Under the pieces are notes generated by a model. That model did no database searches. It was not told the DNA's origin and saw nothing but the letters and a program-made list of their open reading frames with translations. From Laburnicola sp. R22_1 (lineage: Eukaryota > Ascomycota > Dothideomycetes > Pleosporales > Didymosphaeriaceae), in contig JACONQ010000004.1 in assembly GCA_014281115.1 (NCBI GenBank), positions 2,976,001 to 3,040,000 of the forward strand: 64,000 bases of DNA, given 5' to 3'. The translations under genes were made by a program, and so were the position numbers. The stretch's first letter is position 1. The number at the start of each line of letters is the position of its first letter. Positions 35,201-47,443 of this stretch are shown here, piece by piece.

Positions 35201-36030
35201 TAGCGTCTAAGCGTACGCGATAGAAATTGTTTCGTAAACGTTAAATTAATTTTATTTGTTACGCATACGAGATTAGTAACTATTATAATATTAATATATA
35301 GGTTTGCATTTGCAAGAAGGGTTAATAATAAATCTATAATTCTATGCCTAATAATAATAATTAGTCTCTTATAAGGAAAAAGCTAGTATATTATATAATA
35401 TTATTTGCTACTTTAGACTTATTTTGTATAGTAAACAAGTTATCTAATACTATATATTAGAATACTCTAAGACTTCAAGCATAATAAATTAGTAAATAAA
35501 GCATTAGATAAACTATTAATAAAGAAAAAGAGTCTTCTAAAGTAATTATGTCTAAGATGTATCTAAAGAATAATCTTCCTTAGCTACTAATATCTAAATA
35601 TTTCTAGGAGAAGCTCTTTTCTACTAAATGACTATAAAAACTAAGTAAATAAGAGCCTATTACCTAAAAGTAGGAGTTGTCAAACAAGTAACGTAGTAAG
35701 ATTTCTAATATAAATATATTCGTACACATGTACTTATAATTGTAACTGTAATTATAATAATTAGACATAACTATAAACTAAGGTTAAAGAGGCTAGTTTT
35801 AACTAAGAATATTAGTAAAAATAAAGGGATTAATATATTAACTGTATCTAAGATTAATAAACTAATAGCTAGGATAATAAAGAAATAAGCTAATAGTAAT
35901 CTAATACCCAATTTGGCTAGAAAAAAAGATTTTTTTAAAATCCTTTAAAAGCTAAGAACTGCTAGAGTTAGTACTAAAGATAGTATTACTTAAGATATAT
36001 TAGACTATATTAATAAGTTAGAGTTATAAA
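29298..36030. other. 6.7 kb of AT-rich mutated DNA, unassigned
   Basis: No gene or element recognised on either strand. A Lys/Glu-rich, coiled-coil-like frame is visible at 31381-31640 (ELNKMRSYLETLKQEYKSLF). A 134-codon minus-strand open frame at 30126-30530 has no recognisable motif. The absence of TGA and the frequency of TAA/TAG make all frames look alike, so products cannot be called. Confidence 0.4.
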
Positions 36031-36039
36031 TAGATTTTA

Positions 36040-37260
36040 AATATAATTAAAATCTATATTCTGGCCTTAATAACTAGATTAGTTATAATAATAATAGATA
36101 TTGCGAACCCAATAATTATAACCCCTAAAATGCTGCTTAGACTAGCTATAATAGCCAGCAAACTACTTAACTTAGCCACTAAAATACTTAAGCTAGCTAT
36201 AATAGCTAGCAAACTATTTAACTTAGCTACTAAAATGCTTAGACTAGCTATAATAGCTAGTAAACTACTTAACTCGTTAAATATAGTCCTCTAGTATGCT
36301 AGATTAAAGAGAAACTATCTTTAAATAATTAGTATTTAGATATTAAGAGGAAGATTATAGGGCATAATAAGAGGGGAAGATATATTGTAGCTTATAGAGA
36401 TATTAATACTAATAGCAGCACTTTTAGAAACTTATAGAACATATTTAGTCTAAGAGCTAAGGTATTACCTCTAGGGAAAATAATTAAAGATTATAAAAAG
36501 AAAGATAGTTCTAGCAATAGTTTAGAGCTAAATATTATTTATACTAATAATTATGTTCTAAAAAGATTATTTTGTAGTATAGATAGGTAAAGAGACAGCT
36601 ACCTTATACTATTCTTAGTTAGATTACTATATTATGTGCTATTTAGAATTAAAAATATAGCTAGGCTACTACGTAGAAGTATATATACTAGATCTAAGTA
36701 ATAAAGAGAGAGACTAAGTTTGCTATTTAGTGTATTTTAATCTGTAACTATATAAAGATAAGTATAGAATATAGGGCGTAACGAACTTCTTAGGGCTAAG
36801 CTAGAAAATAAGAATAACTATAATAGCATATGTAGAAGATTACAACAAAACTAGAAAGGCAGTCTTGTTTTATAATAAAATTATTAAGATAAAGAATAGG
36901 TAGTATGTAAAGTTCTAACCTAATAATTCTAATATACTATTAGAAATAGATATAGAACTATACTATAGGTATAAAACGCTATAGCAACGATATACGTTAT
37001 AGACAAAGTTAAAGATGTCTAGAAAGGCCTTTTCTTAGTCTCCTAAGACTATACTACTATTACCTAAGAAGAAGAGTAATACTATAGACCTATTAATAGT
37101 AGAATTTAAAAAGTATTATGTATATCTTACTAGAAAAATATACTAGGAACTAGATAAAGATAAAAAAACACTTTATTTTGCATAGTATAAGCTTTAAATA
37201 AAGGCGCGTAAAAATATGAAGGGAAAGTAGAATTTATTATATAAAGGTTATATAGTCTAT
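36040..37260 (+). pseudogene. Possible mutated gene with a Gln/Asn/Ser-rich repeat region
   Basis: One frame, with TAA/TAG read as lost Gln, shows a Tyr/Asn/Gln/Ser-rich segment (YSGLNNQISYNNNRY, then three repeats of the type ASYNSQQTTQLS). A basic segment follows (IKRKIIGHNKRGRYIVAYRD). Further downstream a second frame looks more protein-like (YVEVYILDLSNKERD near 36675), which would require a frameshift or intron. I recognise no family. The Gln-rich repeat is the best evidence that this was once coding. It could belong to an unknown transposon or a multi-copy host gene. Confidence 0.3.
36112..36280 (+). repeat. 54-bp tandem repeat, three copies
   Basis: Units contain ACTAGCTATAATAGC then CAAACTA(C/T)TTAACTTAGC and TAAAATGCTTAG. 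The period is about 54 bp (18 codons) and differences between units are mostly C/T and G/A. A period divisible by three fits an origin as a protein repeat. Confidence 0.8.
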
Positions 37261-40200
37261 AGGTACTTAGTAATACAAATATTTCTATTATTCGTCTATT
37301 TACCTGCATTATTTTTGCTATACCTAGTTAGGTATTTTAGCAATTATCATGCTACTCTAGCTTAGACGGTTTTTGCATTAATCTAATTATATTCCTAGAC
37401 TTACTATTCTAGCATGTACATACCTTTTATAAAGCCTAAAGTAAGCATTATACTATTAATTTTAATATGCTTATATAAATATGCTATAGTAATTAGGTTT
37501 AATATATCTTACTTTAATATTTGTTTATTTAATTATACTTTATACATAGTTATATAGGATTTATTAGTCTATTAAACACTCTTACTAATATTTGCGTACC
37601 CTAATAGAACTGTAATTTCTATACTATAAGTAAATAGAATGTTAATAGAAGCATTGCTAATAATCTTTATAGATATTATTTTCTATTTAGTAAAGATATT
37701 TAGGCGTTTCTAAAAGAATTTAGAATAATAGCAGGCAGCTTAATAAAATAAAACTCTATGCTTAACGTTCTAAATCCTCTCTTATTCTTTTAGACTACTA
37801 AAAGTAAATTATAGGAAGTGCTTACATAGCAAGCGCTAGACTTTAATTGCTTAAACTATAAAACTATAGGTAAGAGTGTATTATAAAAGCATTTTCTACT
37901 CTTTAAGCCTTTTATTAACTTCTAGTTTAAAGATAGTCTGTGCCTAGAGCGATTATTTTTATTATACTAGAATAGAGTCTATATTAATCTTTTTAACTAC
38001 TAATCTTATTTAGCATATTCTAACCTCCTTATATAAGGGAAATGCCGAAAAGGCTTTAGATCTTGTCTTTTCTCTTTATACTATAAGATAATATAGGATA
38101 CTTATGCTTTTAAAGGCGTAGACGGCTAATTTATATTAAGTAACGACGATATAACTAGATTTAGCTATTATAGTAACTTTCTTAATAGTTAGGAAGTTAA
38201 TATATTATAAAATGCAATTATAGTATATACAAATCTATTAGGGTACGTTAAGAATTGTCTACTTTTTCGTCTATAGTTAGCAGAAGTAGCAGCTAGTTAT
38301 CTACTAACTTTACCTAATGTTTTAAAGAATAAGAATTATATAGAACCTAGATATAAGCTTTATAGTAATATTTCTATATCTTATATATAATATCTACGTA
38401 GAAAAATAAATAATAATTCTTATCTATAAGAGATATATATATAAATAAATAGATTTAGGTATACCTAGAGCAGCTAAAACTAACAATATTAATAGCGTGG
38501 AACTGTTTATTGTAAAATTAGAAAGCCTTAGCCTCTATACTTTAGGACTACTAGAGTTAATAGAGATAATGTTATTTCTAGTAGGAGAATATAATAGAAT
38601 TATAGGATCTGTAACTGTAGTTCTATTAGGAAAGTTTAAGTTAATATTTACGTAAGTAGAATAGATAGTGCTAATAAGTATAAGACTAACTAGTAATTTT
38701 ATAGTAAAGATAAGTTGTAGTACTATAATTAGGATCTTTATACTAGATAATAGTCTTAGATTTATACTACCTATAGTATATAATTTAAATACGTCCTAGT
38801 ACAACTCTTTAGGCAAGGATAGGAGTCTGCTATCTTTAGTAGGTCCTACTAAAGTAGGCGTTAACGGCAACTATAGAACCGCTTTTAAATAGTTATCTTA
38901 ATAATCCTTTCTTATTAGAGTTATATAACTATCTATTAAAGTAGTACTAAGGAAAATCTATACATATAAATAGTATAAAACTTGCACGTGCATACCCTTT
39001 TCCTTTATATTATTAATTAAAATATTAGAATTCTAAGTAAGTTAGGCAAGAGTAGAGACTTATAAGGAGAAATAAGTACTATTATAGGCTTTGTAAGCTT
39101 AGGCGTAGACTATGTACTTTAATTTTACCCCTAAATTCTTTGCTATTTAAGAAGAGCGTTGCTATCACTATTTTACCTCTTGTACTTTTATTCTCTTCCT
39201 TATTATTTTTAATTAATTAGCCTTTAACGACGCCTTGCAAAGATAACTATAAAAAGAAAGCATATAGATAACAATAACAACATCTAGTACTATTTGCTAC
39301 CTATAGAGTAGATAATAAAACCTAACCTTCTAGGCCTAATAACTAATATTATTATTTGCAAGTCTATTATCTTTTAGGTATTAGAAATTATGCTTTAGCT
39401 AGATGCCTAGTTTGTAAATGCACTATCTCTATAATAGGCAAATTTATTAGAAGATAGTAAAGTAAAATAGTTATTAGCTAAGGTGCTATTAATGATGCCT
39501 ATAGATGCGACATGCGTAATGCACTTAGTTTTCCTAGTATTTTACTAACAACTCTTAAAGCTTTTAAAAGGACTTTCTGTCTAGTACTTAAACAAACTTG
39601 TAACTATTTATAATAAGTATAACTAGACACTAATTATGCGTCTGCATCTATAAAAGCACTAGTAAATTAATTAATACTAGAATCTTAGAAGACGCTGGCT
39701 AAGAGTATAGAATCCTAACAAGTAGAAGATATAGCCCTAGATTATTTCTATATTTAAGACATTTTTATCTAAAAGTTTATATTATTAAAGGATGTGTTTA
39801 CTAGTAGTATGTACATAAGGGGAGACGATTTAATTATCTATTTTTTGGATTATTCTTCTTTTTTAGCTCTTAATATTTATAGGATAGATTCTAGTATGCC
39901 TCTTCCTAATATTTACTAATAATTGGCAACTAATATAGATTAGAGGAGTTACTAAATTACTATTTAAAGATGTAGAGCTAGTTAATATATAGGTAGCAGA
40001 AACTCCTTAAGAAACTAAAAGAATAAAGAAAAATAGATAGGGTACACCTTTTAATAGTAGGATTTATGTGTTAAGCTATAATCGACATGCTAAATAAACT
40101 AGCTAATAAAGTCTGTTTTCTTAATAAGCTTAATAGGTTAGAAGATAGCTTAATTATATTGTTAGAGAAAGAACTAGTTAAAACTCTACTGTATCGCCAT

Positions 40201-40319
40201 TAGCAGAAGGTTGCCTATAATATTAAAAGCTTTTAATTATATACTTTTAATACTTTCTAACTAAGATATATATAATAACCAATCTAGTAACCTTTTAGTT
40301 AAGAAAAGAAACTTTTATT
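37261..40319. other. AT-rich mutated DNA, unassigned
   Basis: No recognisable gene, terminal repeat or RNA. Base composition matches the neighbouring mutated elements. Confidence 0.4.
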
Positions 40320-40565
40320 AGTATATAAACTTTTAGTATATATAAACTTTTAATTTATATAAAAGCTTTAATTTATAAAGCTTTTAATTATATAAACCTT
40401 TAATTTATATAAACCTTTAATTTATATAAACCTTTAATTTATATAAACCTTTAATTTATAAAACTTTTAATTTTTTAAACTTTTATTTTATTTAAACTTT
40501 TATTTTATATAAACTTCTAATTTATATAAACCTTTTAATTTAAACTTTTAATTTATTTAAATATT
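40320..40565. repeat. AT-rich minisatellite, about 17-bp unit
   Basis: CTTTTAATTTATATAAAC-type units recur about a dozen times, most regular at 40390-40460 (CCTTTAATTTATATAAA) and degenerating to both sides. It ends abruptly at GCGTGTGGTC, where a short GC-richer stretch begins (40568-40625). Confidence 0.85.
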
Positions 40566-41759
40566 AAAGCGTGTGGTCTTTATGTAGGCACGTCTAGGGA
40601 TACTATACCGCGCCCCTAGGGGGTTAAGATAGTTAGAAGATAAGGATAATTTTTAAGATAGATGTGAGACTATCTTATTAATAAGTATCTATAATAGTAC
40701 TATATTATATATTACTTTACTAAATAGAAATAGAGTGTATATATTAATAGGAGCAGAAAAGTATATATTAAGTCTAAGATATACTTAAGCTACACTTTAA
40801 CCTATGTATTATCTAATAGTTAGGCTTATTTGTTACTTTATACTACTACCTATTATATAGCTTAAATATTACTTGCGGGTATGTCTCTATTTCCTATTAT
40901 ACTCCTCTAGAGTACCGTAGATTATAGTACTTTTTCCATTCTAATTTCTAGTCCTTAATTTTAAGCCGACGCTATTAATAGCAACTATCTATAAATATAA
41001 ATTTATTATAGAGACAATTACTAGTATGTTTATTAGTCTCTTCTAGTATAATATTTATAAAAGGTAGTATGCTAGCAGTAAAGCTTACGCCCTTAAAGCT
41101 TCTAAATATATACTGCTCTTAATAGTGTAGAGAGGCTAGATTTAAGAGGAATATAGGGCTTAACTATTTAATAGATTTAATCTTCCTATTAATTCCTAGG
41201 ATATCCTTAGAGCTTAATGTCCTAACGCTCCCTATAACGTCGCGAGACACATACTATTATAAGACACTTTCCTTATATAGATATTAATAATTATTATAAA
41301 GCGCATATATATGCTTATAATTAATAATATTTTATATTATAGCTATATATCTATCCCTAAACTAGTGTGTAATAGGTATTACTATAGGACTAGTATTACT
41401 ATTATCTAATTTGTTAACGTTCTCATATGCTTTTTTAGTTTTCTACTCTAGTTTAGCTATAATTAATTAGGTTTCTCTTAACTTTAAAGGTATATTAGGA
41501 AGAGCTATTTAGAGAAGATTATATTGCCTCTAGTTAAATAGAACTCTATGCTATATATAGTTAATTTAAAAGTTTCTCTAATCTAGCAAAGGGCAAGAGT
41601 TTTTAGCTATATTTTATAACGTATTAATGCTAAAGATACTACTTACTTAGCGCAAATAACTTCGCTAGCTAATACTAACTATTATAAATTAAGTAGTTAT
41701 GCCTAAAAGATTATTATAGCGTATATTTTATAAGCTAGAATAGCTACTATAATAGAAAA
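40566..41759. other. AT-rich mutated DNA flanking the receptor relic
   Basis: No gene identified. It begins with a GC-richer patch (CCGCGCCCCTAGGGGG near 40608). The rest would be the 3' flank of the minus-strand receptor relic. Confidence 0.4.
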
Positions 41760-44700
41760 CACTATAATTAAGATTTCTTATAATAAATGACTAGCCTGAC
41801 TAGCTTCTCTAGTACTAACTTAAGGTTATTAATGCTAGTAAGCGTGTGGGGATGCTCTTGCCTAAGTACCTTCTCTCTTTCTTCTAGTACTTATTAATGT
41901 ATTACTTTTGTCTCTTTATACCTTTCCTGCCTTATAAGCACTTATTTAAGCTTACTAATACTAGTAAGTATATAAAAATACTCTTATCTAAGCACTTTCT
42001 TATATTCTTTTAGTACTTATTAATATATTACCTTTATTTCTTTATACCTTCCATACCTTATAAGTACTAATCTAAGCTTACTAATACTAGTAAGCGTATA
42101 AAGATATTTTTATCTAAGTATCTTTTTATATTCTTCTAGTACTTATTAATATATTATCTTTGTCTTTTTGTACCTTTTCTGTCTTGCAAGTATTAATCTA
42201 AGCTAGCTAATACTAGTAAGTATATTAGAATGCTTTTATTTAAGCACCCTTTTATATTCTTCTATCGCTTGTTAATATATTACCTCTACCTCTTTATACC
42301 TTCCCTGCCTTATAAGCACTAATCTAAGCTAGCTAATGCTAGTAAGCATATTAGGATGCTTATACTTAAACACCTTCTCTAATCCTTTAAGATCTTATTA
42401 ATATATTATTTTTGCCTTCTTATACCTTCTCTACCTTATAAGTACCTATTTAAGCTAGCTAATGCTAATAAGCATATTAGGATGCTTGCACCTAAGCACT
42501 TTTTTTAATCTTTTAAAATCTTGTTAATATATTGCCTTTACCTCTTTATACCTTCCTTGCTTTATAAATACTAATCTAAGCTTACTAATACTAGTAAGCG
42601 TATAGGAATACTCTTATCTAGGTACCTTTTTATATCCTTTTAGCACTTATTAATATATTACCTCTGCCTCTTTATACCTTCTCTAGCTTTTTAGCACTAA
42701 CCTAAGTTAGCTAATGCTAGTAAGCGTATTAGGATACTCTCGTCTAAGCACTTTCTTATATACTTCTAGCACTTGTTAATATATTACCTTTGCCTCTTTA
42801 TACTTTCCTTACTTTTTTAGCATTTATACTAGATTGCTTATACTTATTAGCATATTAGGATGCTCTTGTCTAAGCAAACCCTTCCTTAAGGACTATGCTT
42901 ATTAGTATACTAATTCTACTAGAGTATATTACCTATTACTTTCTTAATATTACTCTATTTACTCTAAAAGCCTAGTACTAGTTACACTATTTAAAATATT
43001 TTCTAGTTTTACTACTTGTAGTACGTAAGGAAGGTATATTATTTATATTTCTCTTTACTTATATTTGCTATATAGTACGAGTTCCTTAACTTAGACTACT
43101 ATTATGCCTATTTAAACTTTACGTTAACTATACTCCTCTAGCTACTAGTTTAATGTTATATATACTAGCTAATATATATTTAAAAATCTCTCTTTATTAG
43201 ATTCTAGAATAGTTTACTAATGCTTAGTAAGAAATATATATCCTATTAGAGTTCTAAATGCTTTAATATACTATAGTTGAATTTTTCCTAGTAGTAAAAG
43301 TAACTAAAGAATATTAATAAAATTAATATATAATATAAACGAAAGGTACTTTATTATAAAAGAATCTTGCCTTTAAATTTGCTTAAAAGAGATATGCTAC
43401 GTCTTTGTAACTATGCTATCTATCTCCTAGTATCAGCTAAAGTCTTTAAAACGCTTACTAAAAAGCTTAGCTTTTATGCTAGTATACTGCAATAATAACA
43501 CATAGTTAGCTATATATATATTATTTTTATTAATAAAAGCAGCTGCCTATATAATAGTAAGAGGTAGACCTGTAAGTAAACTAAGTAGTTTATTAACAGC
43601 TACCTTATTATTAAGCAGCATTTGCCTTAATATTTGTCCTATAAGTAGCTGCTAAGCCTTAACTTAGCTTATATTATCTAGCTTAAGAATATGAGTCTAG
43701 CTTAGTTCTATAGCTACCTTTCGACTATAAGTAGTAAAAAGAACTAAACCTATATTACTATATAGGATATAGTTAATTAAATAAGTTAACTATACATTAC
43801 TATTAGAATTAAATAATACTCTAGAATTATTAGCGTTGTTAATAATTATTAGCTAGTCGTCTAATTAACTTAAGTTTAATATTTTCTTTATAAGCTGCTT
43901 AATATTTACATTGTTATTACTAACTCCTAGTATATAAAGGCGGGTGCTATTTTCGCAAAAGGCAAGATTAAAGCTTTTTTAACTTATAGTAGGCACCTAA
44001 AAGACTAAACGTCTAGTATACATTACTGGTACGCAATACGCAAACTTAAGTATAAGCGCTAATTTCCTACAGCCCCTAGTCTATATATTATTATACGTTA
44101 GTAGGTATTATATAAAAGAAAAGTTTGTTTAATTATCTAAAGCTAGCTCTCTTAGCTAATAAAGAGCTTATTATAGAGAAATAGTAGTAATAAGAAAACT
44201 GTATATATTTAACTAAGTATATTCTATGTAGTAAAATACTACTTTAATTAAATGTACTATATAAATTCTGTAGATTTATCTTTTTCTATTCCTACTAGCA
44301 CTTCTATATTTTATTCTTTAACTATAAAGTTGCATATTTTTTTCCTTTACCATATATAAGTAGTAAGAAGATGCTAAAGATTCTAAGCAAGTAGTATACT
44401 TTATCTTTCTTTATTATAATAGTGCGCTTTACTACCTATTTTATTTGCTTGTCTATACTAAAGTTAGAGAGCTTTTAATCTTATAACGCCTTAAAGAGAA
44501 TGCTAGTAATATTATATATTTCCTGCTTTAGCGAGACTTTAGTGTCTAAGCACCTACTATTCTGTAAGAAAAACTTAATACTAGATAGTATAAGCAGCTC
44601 TTATAGCGTCTAGCCTTGCATAAACTACTAGCTATGCTAAAAAAATTATTCCTATAGTTTATAGAAGGCTTAGGTATTAATAACGTTGTTTAGTATAGAA

Positions 44701-45143
44701 ATATCTAATAAGTATATATAATACTTAGTTGTACACTTATACTAGTAGAATATAGAGTTAATTACTATGCTAAGCTTATTACTTCTAGACTTAGTAATAT
44801 AGCAGGTATTAATTTAAAAATATTTAAGGCTATTTTTGCAGCGTGCTTACTATGAAAGCAGATTTTAGTATAGCTATTTTTTTCTATATTTATTTCTACT
44901 AATAGCTTATAGTATATAACTTTATAGCCCTTTATTTGGGTATATAAAAGAATAGCGTATAGAGAAGTAGAGTTATTATTAAAAGAGGTTAGCCTAAAGC
45001 TGCTGCATAGAAGGTACTTACGAAGGCGTATAGCAATCTTACATACTCTTAGAAGAGAGAGCTTATAGGCTTAATTATAATAGAGATAAGTAAAGAGATT
45101 AAAAGGTAAGGAGTAGTAGGTATTATCTTTTAAAGTAATGCAT
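41760..45143 (-). pseudogene. NOD-like receptor relic (NB-ARC + TPR), RIP-destroyed
   Basis: Fungal NLR/STAND proteins are cytoplasmic receptors implicated in non-self recognition and regulated cell death. On the minus strand the NB-ARC nucleotide switch is legible. The P-loop at 44061-44080 reads RGCRKLAL where GGCGKS-AL is expected. Walker B at 43835-43855 reads LIIINNAN instead of LLIVDNAD. FTTYSRKVAIELS fits the TTR sensor, GLPLTII at 43550-43571 the GLPL motif, and HISFKQI the winged-helix region. Then come about nine 42-residue TPRs (41760-42890), Kinesin-light-chain type. A candidate start is ATG 45143; the roughly 350-residue N-terminal effector domain is not identifiable. Stops are almost all TAA/TAG at Gln or Trp. 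The next feature, a pogo-like element, begins about 30 bp upstream of the start. Confidence 0.8.
41837..42890 (-). repeat. 126-bp tandem repeats encoding TPRs
   Basis: The landmark AGTAAG (or AATAAG) recurs at 41837, 41963, 42089, 42215, 42341, 42467, 42593 and 42719, exactly 126 bp apart, with a degenerate unit after 42845 and a fading one before 41837. On the minus strand each unit is 42 codons of the pattern SIS-L--VL--Q--YKKAK-IYQQ-L--LEKVF---HPN-LT, a TPR consensus. The perfect period shows no indel has occurred, only point mutation. Confidence 0.92.
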
Positions 45144-45175
45144 GTACCGCAAGGCATAGTTAGCAGGCTAAGGGC

Positions 45176-47443
45176 TAGGGGCTATTTATAGGTAATTATT
45201 GCCTACGTAATTATTAGCTACGTAATTTTATATAGCTAGAAATCTAACTTTTTAAATACTAAGTATACTTTCAACTACGTTATAAGATATGTATATAGAG
45301 TATTATACTAGTATGCTATTAGTTAAAAGCTCTCTTTACCATATTTTATTCTACGCTAAATATTAGCTACGTATTTAAATATAAACTATACTAAATAGGT
45401 TTGCGCATCTAGAATAGATTTAGTGCCCTTACTTGCCTAGCTGCTTTATATTAATATAGCCTATTACCTAATACTACTTTCTGTATTATCTATAAGAGCT
45501 ATTTTATTTGCCTACCTACTACTAAAATAGTATTAGTTAAGTATATATAATAAGGAAAGCCTAATACTTACATAGAATATTCTTATTAGTATCCCTAACT
45601 TTTACTATGCTTATGCAAATTATAGTAGAGTTATTACTTTAACTCTTAACTACTAGGCGCTAGGTTAGTAATTATTAAAGGCAAAGGTACAAAGCTAATA
45701 GTACCTTGCTCTATAAAAGAAAGAAGCCCTTATAAAGTTTTTCCTTTAAATATTTAACTTTAGGTACTCTATCTAAGTACAGTTTATTCCTTTCTAGCTT
45801 ACTGCCTTACCATATATTAACCTAAATTAGCCAGACTACTAAAACTACTGTATACAAACTAGATAATATCTTTTAGAAAGCGCTATCTAGAGCTTTAGGC
45901 TAGAATAGTTAAAGCGCTAGACTAGAACTATTATAAGAAGAACATATACCTAAAAATTATATATTAGTTTAAAGTAATTAAAGTAGTATTATAGAATTTA
46001 GTAATCCTAGTAGAGAATATTTATAATATAGATAAAACTAGGATTATACTATTTATACTAGACTCTATTAAAGTTCTTATGGGCAAAAATAATACTAGGG
46101 AATATAATAATGCGCGTATTAAGTGTACTATAATAACTGTAACTAAATATATTAGTGCTAATAGTAGGTATTTAAACCCTATAATTATATAGCTAGTAAT
46201 AATATATTAAAGTAACTAGACTACGTTTTCTATCTTAGGCTAGTAGTATACGTGCTTTAAATCTAGATATACTAATTTGTATATTAGCCTATAGTAGTTT
46301 AAGTATATTTTTAATCTAGAGACTAAGGAATAAGCTAATAGTAGATCTTGTATTTTAATTACTAATAGTTTTAGTACCTATAAGACCCTAGAAATTCTTA
46401 AGTTTTGTTTTAGAAATAATATTAGTTTATATAGGCTACTATTCTATACTTTTTATAAGCTCTAGCCTTGCAACGTCTTTATATTTACGCTACTTAAAGT
46501 AGTGTATTATAAAGAGATTAAGTAATTAAAGCAAGATAGCATTAATACTATTAGTAATGAACACTTTACCTACCTATATAGTTATATAAGAAGTAAGGCC
46601 TTTATACTATAAAATATTTAGTCTAGAGGTTTTATATATAGCCTATTCCTATTAAATATAGATAGAGTTTTCTAAGGCATACTAAAGCCTCTAGATAAGT
46701 TAATAACTATAGTAGTAGATTAGGTAATACTATTAGGTATAGTAGATTTCTAAGAAGCTATATAGTTGTCTTTTACGCTAGTAACGTCTATAACTACGTA
46801 GGGACTAGTGTTTTTATAAAATATTATAGTTAATAAAGATACCTAAGATACTAATAAAAGGAGTAAGTCTACTTTATAAAGGCACTTAAAAAAGTTTTTA
46901 AAAGCTACCTATTTAGCTTTTTCTAGAGGCATTCTTTAGTAAGATTAGATTAAATTCCTAATAAAGGTTAATAATAAAGCTAAAGTTTAACGGTCTACCT
47001 AATTAGAAGTCCATAAAAAGGCTAAGGTAATAGGCTTTAACAAACTTAAAGAAGCGTAAGCAAAGCGTGCTAAGAAAGAGGCTACTAAGAAAGTAAAGGC
47101 TAAAGCTAAGTATAGCTAGAAGAAAATTACCTTACTAGAAGAAAGTAGAGTAGAAGAAAAGGAAGAATAATAAATAACTACTTTATAGTAAGCAAAACGT
47201 AGACAAAAATATAAAGTTACGTTAGATATTAAAGGGCTAGAGGCAAAGATATTAAGGCAACTTAGGAATATTAGTAGCTTAGTAGTAGGAGAAAATAAAG
47301 TTATATAAGTATAAAGAGCTCCTAAGGCGCTAATGCTATATAATACTATTATCTAGAAGCAGCTTAGTAGAATTATATAGTTAAATTATAATTAGATAGC
47401 TGTAATTAGTATAGATTAGTGTTAGGCGAATAGGTAGCCCCTA
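45176..47443 (+). mobile_element. Pogo/Fot1-like DNA transposon, RIP-mutated
   Basis: About 2.27 kb, delimited by a short imperfect inverted repeat: TAGGGGCTATTTAT at 45176-45189 and AGGTAGCCCCTA at 47432-47443. It contains one plus-strand transposase. The size fits Fot1-type elements. The true ends may lie a few bases outside (AGGCTA... on the left, ...GGCTAATC on the right) and no TA duplication could be fixed. It differs from E1/E2 in sequence and in the lack of their terminal repeats. Confidence 0.65.
45640..47330 (+). pseudogene. Fot1-type DDE transposase relic with mutated catalytic residues
   Basis: The DDE_1 core is readable in order. ENIYNIDKTRIILFILDSIK is at about 46012-46075 (first catalytic Asp kept, in IDKT). 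A decayed DGFGTH reads NSFSTY near 46345, and the third site reads LQPCNV near 46460 where PCDV is expected. Thus two of three catalytic Asp are Asn through G-to-A changes. The C-terminal part (KVNNKAKVQRST-type and basic EAxAKRAKKEATKKVKAKAK) near 46970-47115 is typical of this family. Stops are TAA/TAG only. The start codon cannot be fixed. Confidence 0.8.

Noticed and set aside
41837..42890. Interpretation of the 126-bp array as WD40 repeats or as a plain satellite
   Set aside because: The minus-strand 42-residue units follow the TPR pattern (N-terminal S-x-x-L, YKKAK, HPN-LT) and lie directly after an NB-ARC domain. No Trp-Asp pattern is present.
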